Below the pieces are notes generated by a model. It ran no database searches. It saw only the letters and a program-made list of their open reading frames with translations, and was not told the origin of the DNA. Positions 44,674 through 54,249 of a DNA stretch of 64,000 bases are shown piece after piece. The stretch comes from an uncultured Pseudodesulfovibrio sp. Lineage in GTDB: Bacteria > Desulfobacterota > Desulfovibrionia > Desulfovibrionales > Desulfovibrionaceae. The stretch lies in the NCBI RefSeq assembly GCF_963677845.1, contig NZ_OY782498.1, positions 196,001-260,000 of the forward strand. Direction: 5' to 3'. The position numbers were made by a program, and so were the translations under genes. Numbering within the stretch: position 1 is the stretch's first letter; each line of letters starts with the position of its first letter.

Positions 44674-44823
44674 TTAAGAAGATTCCTTGTTCCTTTTGGT
44701 CTCATCAGTATCCACGGGCAGATTCTTTTTATCTTCTTCATAGTTCGGGAACATGGATTTGAGTCCACGTTTAAGGAAATTTTTCGGATTGCTATTACTG
44801 TTGATGCTTGTTCTGAATGTCAT
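44674..44823 (-). CDS. possible small basic protein, 49 residues, behind a Fur-like box
   Basis: ATG at 44823 with AATGGAG eight bases upstream; product MTFRTSINSNSNPKNFLKRG followed by LKSMFPNYEEDKKN and an acidic end. Not recognised. A Fur-box-like palindrome and plausible promoter lie 90-110 bases upstream, which is the main support for its being a gene; iron-repressed expression would follow. Too short to call by length. Confidence 0.4.
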   Translation of the reverse strand: MTFRTSINSNSNPKNFLKRGLKSMFPNYEEDKKNLPVDTDETKRNKESS

Positions 44824-44911
44824 GGTTTCTCCATTTCTTTATATCGTTAAGTACGCGTTTGCCATTTCATAATTCCCTCTTTGGGAGTTTTGTGACTCGC
44901 GACACGTAATT

Positions 44912-44930
44912 GATATCGACTTTCATTATC
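44912..44930 (-). promoter_or_regulatory. Fur-box-like palindrome
   Basis: Minus strand GATAATGAAAGTCGATATC, 15 of 19 matches to the Fur consensus GATAATGATAATCATTATC, sitting between a TTGCGT -35-like and TATCAA -10-like pair with a 17-base spacer. Confidence 0.55.
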
Positions 44931-45061
44931 AAACGCAAGTGCTATTATGATGCGAACAGAATATTCTGTAGATATTCTATCTTTTCAAGTTGATAGCGTA
45001 CGGTTTTTTAGCATGGATGCGTTGATTTAGATTCGCTGAATTTTGATTATTAATAAAATAA

Positions 45062-45113
45062 GGCCGCTTTTTGCGAATGCACTTTACGTGAATCACCAAA
45101 AGCGGCTTTATTT
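45062..45113 (-). terminator. probable former glmS terminator
   Basis: Inverted repeat GCCGCTTTTTG...CAAAAGCGGC (45065-45107) followed on the minus strand by CTTATTTTATT. It lies just outside the left end of the mobile element, where the minus-strand transcript of the glmS-like gene (57697) would have continued before insertion, so it is probably that gene's displaced terminator. Confidence 0.6.
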
Positions 45114-45142
45114 AAGAGTTGTATTGTCGTGCTACAACAGGT

Positions 45143-45290
45143 TGTGGGCGAGTAATAAAGTTCTTTTGTCGAAAGTCCAGAAGTTCTTGTTTCTCGGTGA
45201 CGAAAACGAAGTCTGAGTAATAAAGTTCTTAAGTGGGAGGGGTGACAACTCGAAACGGGTACAAGTTTTGAGTAATAAAGTTTTTAAGTG
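45143..45290 (+). repeat. left end of Tn7-like element: three TnsB-type sites
   Basis: TGTGGGCG tip, then GAGTAATAAAGTTCTT at 45150, and two longer copies (same core extending to AAGTG) at 45215-45235 and 45270-45290; spacing about 65 and 55 bases, as in a dispersed Tn7 left end. Confidence 0.85.
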
Positions 45291-45635
45291 CCAATTGGCG
45301 AGGCTTGGGTCGCCGATGAGTGTTTTGTTTGAATTTTGGGAACACGGTATTTAATTGGGCTAGATTTTTCCTTTCGCCCTGTATCTCTACTCATGTCCTT
45401 GGTAGATACTAAATTGGGTAAATGAAGCCGCTTTCTAGTGCTTGTATTATTAAGCAAGCCAGGAGTGACTTATGCAAAGCGAAGAAAAGCCTTTCTCGAT
45501 TAGCCGTTCGAAATTGTTATTTTTGAATTGAGCATTCCGATAATCTGAATAGCCTCAAAAAAATTAATGTAATTATCTATACGCTTGACGCCGATAATTA
45601 TTTAATGCAGGAATTTCTCACTTGTTGAGCTTCCG
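45291..45635 (+). other. left-end spacer without a convincing gene
   Basis: Only a 19-codon reading frame (ATG 45472, MQSEEKPFSISRSK...) with AGGAG upstream is seen; it may be a stub of a lost gene. No tRNA or other element was recognised. The promoter for the riboswitch-controlled operon probably lies at the end of this stretch. Confidence 0.4.
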
Positions 45636-45639
45636 GGGT

Positions 45640-45730
45640 GGAACTTCAGCAAACCATAAAGCCAAATTCGTCGTGAGGCGAAGACGGAAAGCCACGGGTC
45701 TTAAGAAGATAGCCGGGTTGCTAGGGGTCT
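45640..45730 (+). ncRNA. cyclic-dinucleotide (GEMM-I type) riboswitch upstream of tpsB
   Basis: Contains the GEMM-I core in order: AGCAAACC (45648-45655), a hairpin TTCGTC-GTGA-GGCGAA capped by a GNRA loop, GACGGAAAGCC, ACGGGTCT, then AGATAGCCGGGTTGCT (closing strand). It lies about 105 bases before the tpsB start, in the leader, so c-di-GMP (or cyclic GMP-AMP, not distinguishable by eye) probably governs expression of the exoprotein operon. Orthodox consensus has GACGCAAAGCC; here one base differs. No clear expression-platform terminator was recognised. Confidence 0.8.
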
Positions 45731-45835
45731 TACTCTATTCTTACCCTTCAGTCCTCTTTTCTCACCGTTGGTTTTCTCATAATTATTTTGAGTTTAGTGC
45801 AATCCGTTGTTCGGGTGCTCAAAGGTGAGATGTTT

Positions 45836-47563
45836 ATGATTTGGGATAAAGCTGGTGCTGCAGCTTTGTTTTTTTGTGCTTTGTTATTTGTATTTCCGGG
45901 GAGTGCCTTGGCCCAGTCCGTTCAAGACGCTGGGCGCGTGCAAGAGCGTATCATTCAGCGAGAGGAAGAGCGTCGTCGAATACTACAGGAACAGCTCGAA
46001 CAACAAACTAAACAACCCCCTTCAGGTGTTGAATTACAGAAAGAGCCTCCGGTTGAACCCATAGACGGGGCGACCTGTTTCGATGTTCGTCGAATCAATC
46101 TAACCGGCGTGACGTTGATCCCTGTCAGCATCCTTGATGATTTGACCAGCGAATACACTGGCCGTTGCCTGACCTTGGCGGACATTAACGAGTTGCTTAA
46201 GGCCATCACCAACGAATATGTTGCCCGCGGCTATGTGACCTCCCGGGCCTATTTGCCGGAGCAAGACATCTCGAGTGGTATCCTTGAACTGAAAGTCATT
46301 GAGGGGCGCATTGAAGACATCACGCTGAATGACGGTATTGGCAAGCAAAATCAACTTCTAGGTCCTTTTATGGGGCTTGTAGGCGATCCTCTTAACCTTC
46401 GTGACCTTGAACAGGGGCTGGATCAATTCAACCGTTTGGCCTCAAATAACGCTACGATGAAATTGGTACCTGGCAACAAGCCAGGGCAGAGCATCGTTGC
46501 TATTACAAATGATCCCGACAAGAGATGGCGCATATCATTGGGCTGGGATGATTCCGGCCAGGATTCCACTGGCACAAATCAGTATTCACCACAATTCGAG
46601 AAGGATAACTTTATCGGATTCAGCGATATGTTGTCTCTGAATTATTCGGCCACGCCTCTTCCTTGGGAGTCTTCCAGGCGAGCAAAGAACAGCCAAAGTC
46701 TTTCTGCTTATTGGGCTCTGCCATTGGGCTATTGGACGGTTAGCTTATTCGCTAGTAAATTCAATTATAATACGATCCTTTCGGGCATGACTCAGGAGTT
46801 CTCCAATAAGGGCGAGACCTGTTTTCAATCACTGGGGATCGACCGTGTAATCCATCGTGACGCCGACAGCAAAACGTCCTTGGGAATCGGTGTGGAACAT
46901 CGCAAGGTGGAAAGTTGGATTGAGGATGTTCGATTGGTGGCTAGCAGCTATGAAACCACCGACGTCGGCCTTAAGGCCAGCCATACACGCCGTTTGCTTG
47001 GCGGATCGTTGAGCATGGGGCTCGAATATCATTGGGGTGCAGATTTTTTAGGCTCCTCAGAGCCTCTCGATGGTGAGGGGGTACCCACTCCCCAATATAC
47101 AAAGTGGGAAGGGAACCTGAACTATTATCATCCTATTTCTTTTGGTGGTCAATCCCTGATGTGGAGCTCGATTCTTCGTGCTCAGTATAGCCACGATTCC
47201 CTTTATAGTGCTGAGCGTATGTCGATCGGTAGTCGTTATACGGTTCGTGGATTTTCGATCGATAGCCTGAGTGGAGATAGCGGGGGATATATTCGTAACG
47301 AACTTTCCTGGCGGTTGCCTTTTCAGAACTACTACACCGATAAAATCTCGGCTTGCGAACTGTTCGCGGGATATGACTATGGGATGATCCTTCGCGACGA
47401 GAATGACCCTTATGAGCGAGGCTGTTTGCAGGGAATTGCCTTGGGCCTGCGTACTTTTGGCAAGTTGAGCGCCAGTGCGACTATTGCCAAAGCCATAGCC
47501 GCACCTGATTTTCTCGAAAAAGAAAATTTTGAAATCTATAGCGCTGTGACTGTGACATTCTAG
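45836..47563 (+). CDS. TpsB two-partner secretion transporter (FhaC/ShlB family)
   Basis: 575 residues from the ATG at 45836, preceded at six bases by AGGTGAG; upstream in-frame TTG/GTG codons at 45788 are rejected. Signal peptide about 1-26 (LAQS boundary), a charged coiled stretch (QERIIQREEERRRILQEQ), POTRA domain about 70-150 (CFDVRRINLTGVTL), then a 16-strand-type outer-membrane barrel with the conserved SIGSRYTVRGF motif. It exports the TpsA protein encoded 9 bases downstream. Same operon as the toxin and immunity genes, under the upstream riboswitch. Confidence 0.93.
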   Translation: MIWDKAGAAALFFCALLFVFPGSALAQSVQDAGRVQERIIQREEERRRILQEQLEQQTKQPPSGVELQKEPPVEPIDGATCFDVRRINLTGVTLIPVSILDDLTSEYTGRCLTLADINELLKAITNEYVARGYVTSRAYLPEQDISSGILELKVIEGRIEDITLNDGIGKQNQLLGPFMGLVGDPLNLRDLEQGLDQFNRLASNNATMKLVPGNKPGQSIVAITNDPDKRWRISLGWDDSGQDSTGTNQYSPQFEKDNFIGFSDMLSLNYSATPLPWESSRRAKNSQSLSAYWALPLGYWTVSLFASKFNYNTILSGMTQEFSNKGETCFQSLGIDRVIHRDADSKTSLGIGVEHRKVESWIEDVRLVASSYETTDVGLKASHTRRLLGGSLSMGLEYHWGADFLGSSEPLDGEGVPTPQYTKWEGNLNYYHPISFGGQSLMWSSILRAQYSHDSLYSAERMSIGSRYTVRGFSIDSLSGDSGGYIRNELSWRLPFQNYYTDKISACELFAGYDYGMILRDENDPYERGCLQGIALGLRTFGKLSASATIAKAIAAPDFLEKENFEIYSAVTVTF

Positions 47564-47572
47564 GAGTATGAG

Positions 47573-50500
47573 ATGAAAGCCAATAGAATTTCCAACCAAT
47601 TGCTTAGTGTTATACTGTCATGTCTTATCGTTTTTCAGCCCGGCTTTATCGCCATGGCTGGAGACCGTCCTACAGTGGTCGATCCGACCGCCTCTGACGG
47701 AAAGAAGCCGATAATTGACCAAGCTGCAAATGGAGTTCCTATTGAGCTGATCGCGACTCCGGGCAGCGGTGGGGTTTCTCACAATCTGTTCACCGATTTC
47801 AACGTGAATAAAATTGGTTTGATTATTAACAACAGTCAATCAATGGGGCAATCACAGCTGGGTGGCATCATCGCTGGGAATCCCAATCTCAAAGGGGGAG
47901 AGGCGCGTCTTATATTGAACGAGGTCACTGGCGCTAATCGCTCTCACCTTGAAGGGTATACAGAGTTACACGGTGGCAAAGCTGATTATATATTGGCAAA
48001 CCCCAATGGTATTACCGTCAACGGTGGTGGATTCATCAATTTCCCTCAAGTAACTCTGACCACGGGCAAATCCTGCTTCGGTACGGGGGGACTAGAAGGA
48101 ATTGATGTTCGCTCTGGAGAAATTTTGGTCGAAGGCGCAGGTGTCAATGCCACCAATATAGACGCTTTTACACTGCTCGCGCGTGCGACCCAAATCAATG
48201 CTGCTATCCACGCCAAGATTCTGACTATCGCAGTCGGGCAGAATGCATATAATCCCACCGATGGTTCCATAACTGCCTTGGCGCCAGACGCCACACTCAC
48301 TCCTTCTGTTGTCATTGATTCCAGTGCGCTGGGAGGTATGTACGCGAGACGTATCGTGCTCCAAGGTACCGAGGCCGGGGTCGGGGTTAATCTTAAGGGC
48401 ATCATCCAGACCGTGGACTCATTTGAGCTGACGGCAGACGGGCAAATTCGTCTAAAAAATAAAACGACTGCCGGAACCGATATTCAAATTCGTTCTCAGA
48501 ACGGTGGTGTAGAAATTAATGATACAGTTTATGCGGGGGGAGCTGCTCTTGTAAGCGCCGCGGATGCTCTCAACATACGTCAGGGTGCGTCTGGTGATAC
48601 CGCCATGGTCGGGGCTGCCGGACATCTCACGTTGTCTGCTGCTTCCGTTAACGCTGTAGATGGGAATATTACTGCGGGGCTACAGACGGATGGAAGTGTC
48701 TCTGGTGGGACCTTGTCTGTTATGGCAGCCAACTCGTTGACCACAAAAGATTCGAAACTCGTTTCCGGTGGTAAATTGTCTATAGCTTCGTCTGATATTT
48801 CTATTGATGGTGGCAGCGTTGCAGCCGTAGATAAGTTGAGTATTCAAGGATCTAATTCAGGTGATGTCGTTATGACCGGTGCGGCTGAATTGTCCTCGTT
48901 GAATGCCATGGATGTTGAAGCACGTTCTTGGACTGCGGCCGATGGTTTGCTGAAAGCAAATGGTTTGTACTTTTCGTTGATTGGCGATCTTAACCTAGGA
49001 AGTGCTGTTCTGAATTCCACCGGGACGCTGACCTTGGAAGCGAACTCGCTGGCGACCGGCGCAGGTGCTTCCATTACGAGCTTCGCAGATATGGTCTTGG
49101 CCTTGGATGCGCTCCAAAACAATGGTGGTCTGATTTACGCTGGCGACGAACTGAATTTGAACGTCCGCAGGCTTGATAACACCTCCGCAGGCTATATCGT
49201 CGGGGTCAATGGTGTGGATGTCAGCGGACAAACCGAAGGTTCACGTGCCGCGCTGATCCGCAACAACCAGTCGGTGATCGAAAGCCTCGGCGGCTCCGTG
49301 AATATCGCGGCGGAGAGTCTTGAAAATATTTCTGGTGCTGCGACCATCACGACACAAGATGCTGGCTGGATTTACTGGAGCATGGGCTTCCCGAGTGATT
49401 TTTCCGGCTTCAAAGCCGACGGCACACGGAATGTCTTCAGTGAAGCAGGTGCGCGATTGTACCAAAACAAAGGAGGTGTAAACGCACACCTTCAGTATAT
49501 CCTGGAAACATACGGTCTGCCCTGGCACCGTCCGTACGATGGTCGCACCTTGCAGGAATGGATTCACACCACCGAAGAGATCATTGATAACGCCGGTATG
49601 ACAGCCGAGATACTGTCTGCCAAGAATATGGTCATTGATGCTGACACTATTCTCAATCACCATGGTATTATCTCCTCCGGTGACGACCTGACAATAACCG
49701 CCAATTCACTGACCAACCGGGGAGTCGAATTGAGCCGTCACCTCGACTTTTACCGCAACTTCCACCAAGTGCACGACAGCGGAAGGAATAGTTACGGCCA
49801 GGTCCAGCAGCATTTTGAACTCTCGCAAGTCACCAGCTCCGATCCGGCTGTTGTTGCGGCGGTAGGAACGCTGACCGTTAATGTGCCGGGGCACGTCAAA
49901 AATGAAAGTTTCAAGGAAGGCGAACAGTATACGGGCAAATTCGCGGGAAACGCAGCATACTCCGACCTGGAAGTCACCGGACCGCTTAAGGATCCCAACA
50001 CGGGCGAACCCGTCAATACGGTTACCGTTTCCCTCCCGACGGGCGTGGGGTCCCTCTATGTCGTGAACAAGGATCCGAAACAGACGTACCTCATCGAGAC
50101 CAATCCGGCGATGACCAATGTCGGTAACTTCTATGGCTCACAATACTTCTTTGATGAAGTCGGGGTAAATGTTGCCGATCTGAACAACCAGATTTTAGGC
50201 GATGCCTTTTTTGAAACCAATATGGTTCGTAAGCAGATTCTCAAGGCGACGGGAAAACGCTACCTGAACCCGACCTATACCAGTGACGCCGATCAATTCC
50301 GCCGACTCATGGACAATGCGGCCCAGGCCAAGACCGAGTTGGGGCTTGAAATCGGCGTGGCCCTGAGCGCGGAGCAATTGGCGGGTTTGACCGAGGATAT
50401 CGTCTGGTACGAAACCCGCGAGGTCATGGGCAAGAAAGTCCTTGTGCCCGTGGTCTATCTGGGGTCCGTGTCCCAGGCCAATCTGGACCTCACACGAGGC

Positions 50501-53380
50501 GCCATGCTCACGGGCGATTCCGTGAACATCAAGACCGCCGAACTGGACAACAGCGGTGGCATTGTCGGGCAGAATGTGACCGTTGAAGCCGACAATGTCA
50601 GGAACAGTGGCGGCGACCTGGCCGGACAGACTCTGAATGTCACGGCCGGCAAGGACATTATAAACAGCAGCGGTTCGATCAGAGGCAAGGACGTCTCTCT
50701 CTCAGCCGGTCGCAATGTCGCCATTGAGACAAAGACCGAACAGCGCCGGGACGGGGCAACCGATTCCCATGCCTACGTACATCAGACCGCTGACGTGACC
50801 GCTGGTGGTGACCTGAATATTACATCTGGCGGTGATACTTCCATTCGTGCTGCTGGCCTGTCCGCCGGTGGCGCAGTCAATATTACCTCAACTGGCGATG
50901 TGGCCATTGGCACTAAGGCCATGGCCGAACATCTTGAAGCAAGGGACTACAAAGCCGACCAGACCGGGAACATGGGATCCAGTGTTCAGGCCGAAGATCT
51001 GGATGTCCTCTCTGGTGGGAACGTATCCGTGGTTGGTAGTTCTCTCGTCGCTACCAACGGTGCCTCCATCGACGCCGTGGGCAACGTTGCTGTCACAGGT
51101 GTAATTAACACAACTCAGTCGAATTATGAGCATTCTAGTTCCGGTGGGATATTTGGAGGCGGAGGTTCCAGCAAGGAACATTTGGAACGGACTAGGGTTA
51201 CCGAGTCCTCGGTCTCCGCAGGTGGCAATGTAAATATCAATGCCGGTACCAAAGTGGAAGATGCTGAAACCGGCAATTTGGTTTTGCTTGGTAGCCGAAT
51301 CAATGCCGGGGGCAATGCGAATCTGACGGCAGAGGGAGACATCATCACCGGAGCCATGAAGGAACGCACGTACCAAAATAAATCTGGATCCTCCTCTGGC
51401 TTATTTTCTTCCTCAACATCCAAGGAAACAACAGATGAAACGGGTTTGGTCAGGAGCATTGTTGAGGCGGGGCAGGATGCTCGGTTGACCGCCGGTGGTA
51501 GCGTGGCGTTGGATGCCAGCGTTGTGAAGGCGGATCAAAATGTAAAAGTGACTGCCACGACCGGCGACGTGCTTATCTCCAGTGGACAGGAAACAAGTTA
51601 TCACCATGCCGAAGAGAGCAAGAGTGGCTTCATGGGTATCGGTTCCATGGAACTCAATGAAAAGAATTCGGTGTCCACCGTGCGGGGCGAGATTGAGGGT
51701 GGCGGTAAGGTCGTACTTAACGCCAAGGGCGACATCACTCTTCAGGCAGCTTCGATCACCTCCGGTGACACCACCGAGATCACTAGTACCGAAGGTCTGG
51801 TCTCCATGCTGGTGGCTAAAGACAGCAAGTATGAACGTGAGATAAAGTCGGATTCGGGGTTCCTTCTTTGGTCTTCATCGGAGAAGGGTGAAATCAACGA
51901 AACCGTTTTGCATACACTCATTGATGCTGGCGGAGGTTTGACCATCACCACCGCCGAGGGCGTGGTTGTGGAATTAAAGGATTCCACTGGCGATGTTCGT
52001 AAGGACGCCGAGCTGCTTTCCAATGTCGAAGGTCTGGAGTGGATGGGCGGTTTGCTTGAGCGCGACGACGTGGATTGGCAGGCGGTTCAGGAAATTCATG
52101 ACCAATGGAGCAAATCCGACAGTGGACTCGGCATGGGCGCAATGCTCATCATTTCGATTGTTGCTGCCGCTGTCACGGCGGGCGCGGCATCCGAACTAGC
52201 TTTGGCGGCTATGAATCTGACGACTCTGGAAGGGGCTACTGCGATGGAGATGGCAGTGCATGCAGCTCTTCAGGCAGGGTTCGTGTCGCTTAGTGCTCAG
52301 GTGACAACCAGTGTGGCCGATGCTGCCGCGGGAGGCGATCTCGGGAATAATCTAAAAAATATAGTTTCGGCTGATGGCTTGCGTTCTCTCATGGCATCCA
52401 TGTTGTTGGCGGGGACAATGACTACCTATGCCAGTGATTTCGCAAAAAAGGGACCTCTTGGTGAAGTTATAGCAAAAACAACAGTCAAAACGCTTACAAG
52501 CACAATCGTTGGAGGAGAAGATCTTGAGGAGTCCTTCATGACTGCCCTTGGTTCTACCTTCGCAAGTTATGCAAAAGGTAAGATAACCTCCGCCCAACTC
52601 AACGACACTGTTAATCTCATCCTTACGGGTGCCACGGGTGCGGCAGGCTCCGCTATCGTTGGTGGTGATCCTGTGCAGGGTGCCCTGAGCGCTATTGTAG
52701 CTGAACTGGCCGAGCAAATTAAAGCTCCTAAGTTGACAGCGAAACAGAAGGCGGAGGTCAAGCCGTATGCTATAGTTAGTAATGCAGTGTATAGTGAAGG
52801 TGGTGAGTTGCCAGAGAATTTTGAGCGGGTGGATTTAGACGAAAAAGGAATTAGTCCACAAGTAATGAAAAATAAGGATGGCCTTCAGTCAGAACTGTAT
52901 CGCAATAATGATACTGGAGAATATATTTTGGCTTTTTCTGGGACAAATGAAGCTCTGGATTGGAATACTAATATTGCTCAGGCGGGAGGTAATGTTGGAG
53001 CACAGTATGAATCATTAACATTGCAATTGGGCGAAATAAGAGGTGTTCTAGGCCAAGACGCAACAATAATTGCAACAGGGCATTCTTTGGGGGGAGGAAT
53101 TGCTACAGCAGCTGCTTCAACTGGTTTAGTCAATAAAGCTGTGGTCTTTAATCCCGCTGGAGTTCATGAGAGGACTCTCGTTGAATTGAACCCTAAAAAT
53201 ACTGCAAAGGCTTTATCTCGAGCCAATAAGACGACCGCTTATGTCAGCCGTGGAGATTTGTTGACGAATTTTCAGGATATGCTCAGTTTCATGATGCCGA
53301 CTACCGTGGGCAAGCGAGTTGTTGTTGAAGGAGGCGGTATCCATTTCATGGACGATATGGTTGAAGTTTTTAATGAATAG
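47573..53380 (+). CDS. TpsA filamentous exoprotein with C-terminal lipase-like toxin domain
   Basis: 1935 residues; start after TAGGAG. Signal peptide about 1-30; TPS secretion domain about 35-270 (haemagglutinin repeats NPNGITVNGGGFINFPQ); long beta-helix of FHA-type repeats to about 1500; DUF637-like pretoxin segment about 1520-1720 (ALGSTFASYAKGKI, TGAAGSAIVGGDPVQGALSA). The last 215 residues form an alpha/beta hydrolase tip with GHSLGGG (Ser1838), and plausible Asp1895 (SRGD) and His1924 (GGIHF) of a lipase/phospholipase triad. The DNA turns AT-rich near 52720, a sign of tip exchange. Predicted contact-dependent toxin with membrane-lipid target; no VENN motif is present. Confidence 0.88.
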   Translation: MKANRISNQLLSVILSCLIVFQPGFIAMAGDRPTVVDPTASDGKKPIIDQAANGVPIELIATPGSGGVSHNLFTDFNVNKIGLIINNSQSMGQSQLGGIIAGNPNLKGGEARLILNEVTGANRSHLEGYTELHGGKADYILANPNGITVNGGGFINFPQVTLTTGKSCFGTGGLEGIDVRSGEILVEGAGVNATNIDAFTLLARATQINAAIHAKILTIAVGQNAYNPTDGSITALAPDATLTPSVVIDSSALGGMYARRIVLQGTEAGVGVNLKGIIQTVDSFELTADGQIRLKNKTTAGTDIQIRSQNGGVEINDTVYAGGAALVSAADALNIRQGASGDTAMVGAAGHLTLSAASVNAVDGNITAGLQTDGSVSGGTLSVMAANSLTTKDSKLVSGGKLSIASSDISIDGGSVAAVDKLSIQGSNSGDVVMTGAAELSSLNAMDVEARSWTAADGLLKANGLYFSLIGDLNLGSAVLNSTGTLTLEANSLATGAGASITSFADMVLALDALQNNGGLIYAGDELNLNVRRLDNTSAGYIVGVNGVDVSGQTEGSRAALIRNNQSVIESLGGSVNIAAESLENISGAATITTQDAGWIYWSMGFPSDFSGFKADGTRNVFSEAGARLYQNKGGVNAHLQYILETYGLPWHRPYDGRTLQEWIHTTEEIIDNAGMTAEILSAKNMVIDADTILNHHGIISSGDDLTITANSLTNRGVELSRHLDFYRNFHQVHDSGRNSYGQVQQHFELSQVTSSDPAVVAAVGTLTVNVPGHVKNESFKEGEQYTGKFAGNAAYSDLEVTGPLKDPNTGEPVNTVTVSLPTGVGSLYVVNKDPKQTYLIETNPAMTNVGNFYGSQYFFDEVGVNVADLNNQILGDAFFETNMVRKQILKATGKRYLNPTYTSDADQFRRLMDNAAQAKTELGLEIGVALSAEQLAGLTEDIVWYETREVMGKKVLVPVVYLGSVSQANLDLTRGAMLTGDSVNIKTAELDNSGGIVGQNVTVEADNVRNSGGDLAGQTLNVTAGKDIINSSGSIRGKDVSLSAGRNVAIETKTEQRRDGATDSHAYVHQTADVTAGGDLNITSGGDTSIRAAGLSAGGAVNITSTGDVAIGTKAMAEHLEARDYKADQTGNMGSSVQAEDLDVLSGGNVSVVGSSLVATNGASIDAVGNVAVTGVINTTQSNYEHSSSGGIFGGGGSSKEHLERTRVTESSVSAGGNVNINAGTKVEDAETGNLVLLGSRINAGGNANLTAEGDIITGAMKERTYQNKSGSSSGLFSSSTSKETTDETGLVRSIVEAGQDARLTAGGSVALDASVVKADQNVKVTATTGDVLISSGQETSYHHAEESKSGFMGIGSMELNEKNSVSTVRGEIEGGGKVVLNAKGDITLQAASITSGDTTEITSTEGLVSMLVAKDSKYEREIKSDSGFLLWSSSEKGEINETVLHTLIDAGGGLTITTAEGVVVELKDSTGDVRKDAELLSNVEGLEWMGGLLERDDVDWQAVQEIHDQWSKSDSGLGMGAMLIISIVAAAVTAGAASELALAAMNLTTLEGATAMEMAVHAALQAGFVSLSAQVTTSVADAAAGGDLGNNLKNIVSADGLRSLMASMLLAGTMTTYASDFAKKGPLGEVIAKTTVKTLTSTIVGGEDLEESFMTALGSTFASYAKGKITSAQLNDTVNLILTGATGAAGSAIVGGDPVQGALSAIVAELAEQIKAPKLTAKQKAEVKPYAIVSNAVYSEGGELPENFERVDLDEKGISPQVMKNKDGLQSELYRNNDTGEYILAFSGTNEALDWNTNIAQAGGNVGAQYESLTLQLGEIRGVLGQDATIIATGHSLGGGIATAAASTGLVNKAVVFNPAGVHERTLVELNPKNTAKALSRANKTTAYVSRGDLLTNFQDMLSFMMPTTVGKRVVVEGGGIHFMDDMVEVFNE

Positions 53381-53388
53381 GTAGAAAT

Positions 53389-54246
53389 ATGAAAATGAAA
53401 AGAATAGTAATACTTTTTCTAGTGTTATCGGTTATGGCCTGTGGCAAACGTGATCCAGAATATGTGGGTTTATTAAGCATGACCAGCTATGAAATGTTTC
53501 CAAATGCCTCAGGGCTTCGTTCGCTGGCTCTGGCTGCATCGGATGGTGATCTTAAAAGGATAGACATTCTTGTCGAAAATGGTGTGAACGTAAATGCTGT
53601 TGGTGCCCGAGGGCTATCTCCTGGATGCTGGGTGCTTTATCATCCGAACATAAATGGATTTAAACGGCTACTAGAACATGGAGCTGATCCAAACAAAGTG
53701 TTGAACAGTTCTTTTGCAAAACAACAGTATTCCACATCTCTTATTCATTTGGCGGCTGAAAAATCAAGGACAATTGGAGTCGAGTATCTAAAAATGGTCT
53801 TGGAAATTGGAAAAGGCAACCCGAATCTCGAATTGACAGATTGTGGAGACCGCCCGATAGGATATACTGTATTGTTTGGACAGGAGGAAGCTTTTGCTCT
53901 TTTATATAATGCCGGTGCAGAAATTGATTATAGCGATAAGTATAAGGCCTTGATTTATCGTGCAGCAATCGCAGAAAATTATGAGTTAGTACTTTTTTTA
54001 CTCCACCAGGGAGTAGACTTTAAGAAAAAGAATTCAGCAGGTCGTGATGTTAGGAACATGATGTCAATTACTTTAAAATTTAGGCCTTCGATTGTACTCA
54101 ATGACTATTGGTTTTGGCGTTGTGTGGACTTTCTTGAAAAGCGTGGAGTGCAACTAGGGATTACCCCTGAACAGGAAAAATATCGTCCCAAAGCCCTGCC
54201 CACAACACCTACAATTTACGATATCGAAATAGCTAAAGGAAAGTAA
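53389..54246 (+). CDS. ankyrin-repeat lipoprotein, probable immunity protein
   Basis: 285 residues, nine bases after the toxin. Lipobox with Cys18 (LSVMAC) after a short basic signal, so it is anchored in a membrane facing the periplasm. About three to four ankyrin repeats from residue 45 (LALAASDGDLKRIDILVENGVNVNA; FKRLLEHGADPNKV; AFALLYNAGAEIDYSD; LVLFLLHQGVDFKKK). Position just after a toxin-tipped TpsA and the ankyrin fold, which recurs in immunity proteins of polymorphic toxins, suggest it neutralises the lipase tip. No experimental evidence can be seen here. Confidence 0.65.
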   Translation: MKMKRIVILFLVLSVMACGKRDPEYVGLLSMTSYEMFPNASGLRSLALAASDGDLKRIDILVENGVNVNAVGARGLSPGCWVLYHPNINGFKRLLEHGADPNKVLNSSFAKQQYSTSLIHLAAEKSRTIGVEYLKMVLEIGKGNPNLELTDCGDRPIGYTVLFGQEEAFALLYNAGAEIDYSDKYKALIYRAAIAENYELVLFLLHQGVDFKKKNSAGRDVRNMMSITLKFRPSIVLNDYWFWRCVDFLEKRGVQLGITPEQEKYRPKALPTTPTIYDIEIAKGK

Positions 54247-54249
54247 TAC

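Noticed and set aside
44587..44850. Plus-strand ORF of 87 residues over the Fur-linked small gene
   Set aside because: No ribosome site; the minus-strand 49-residue frame has the better start and upstream promoter.
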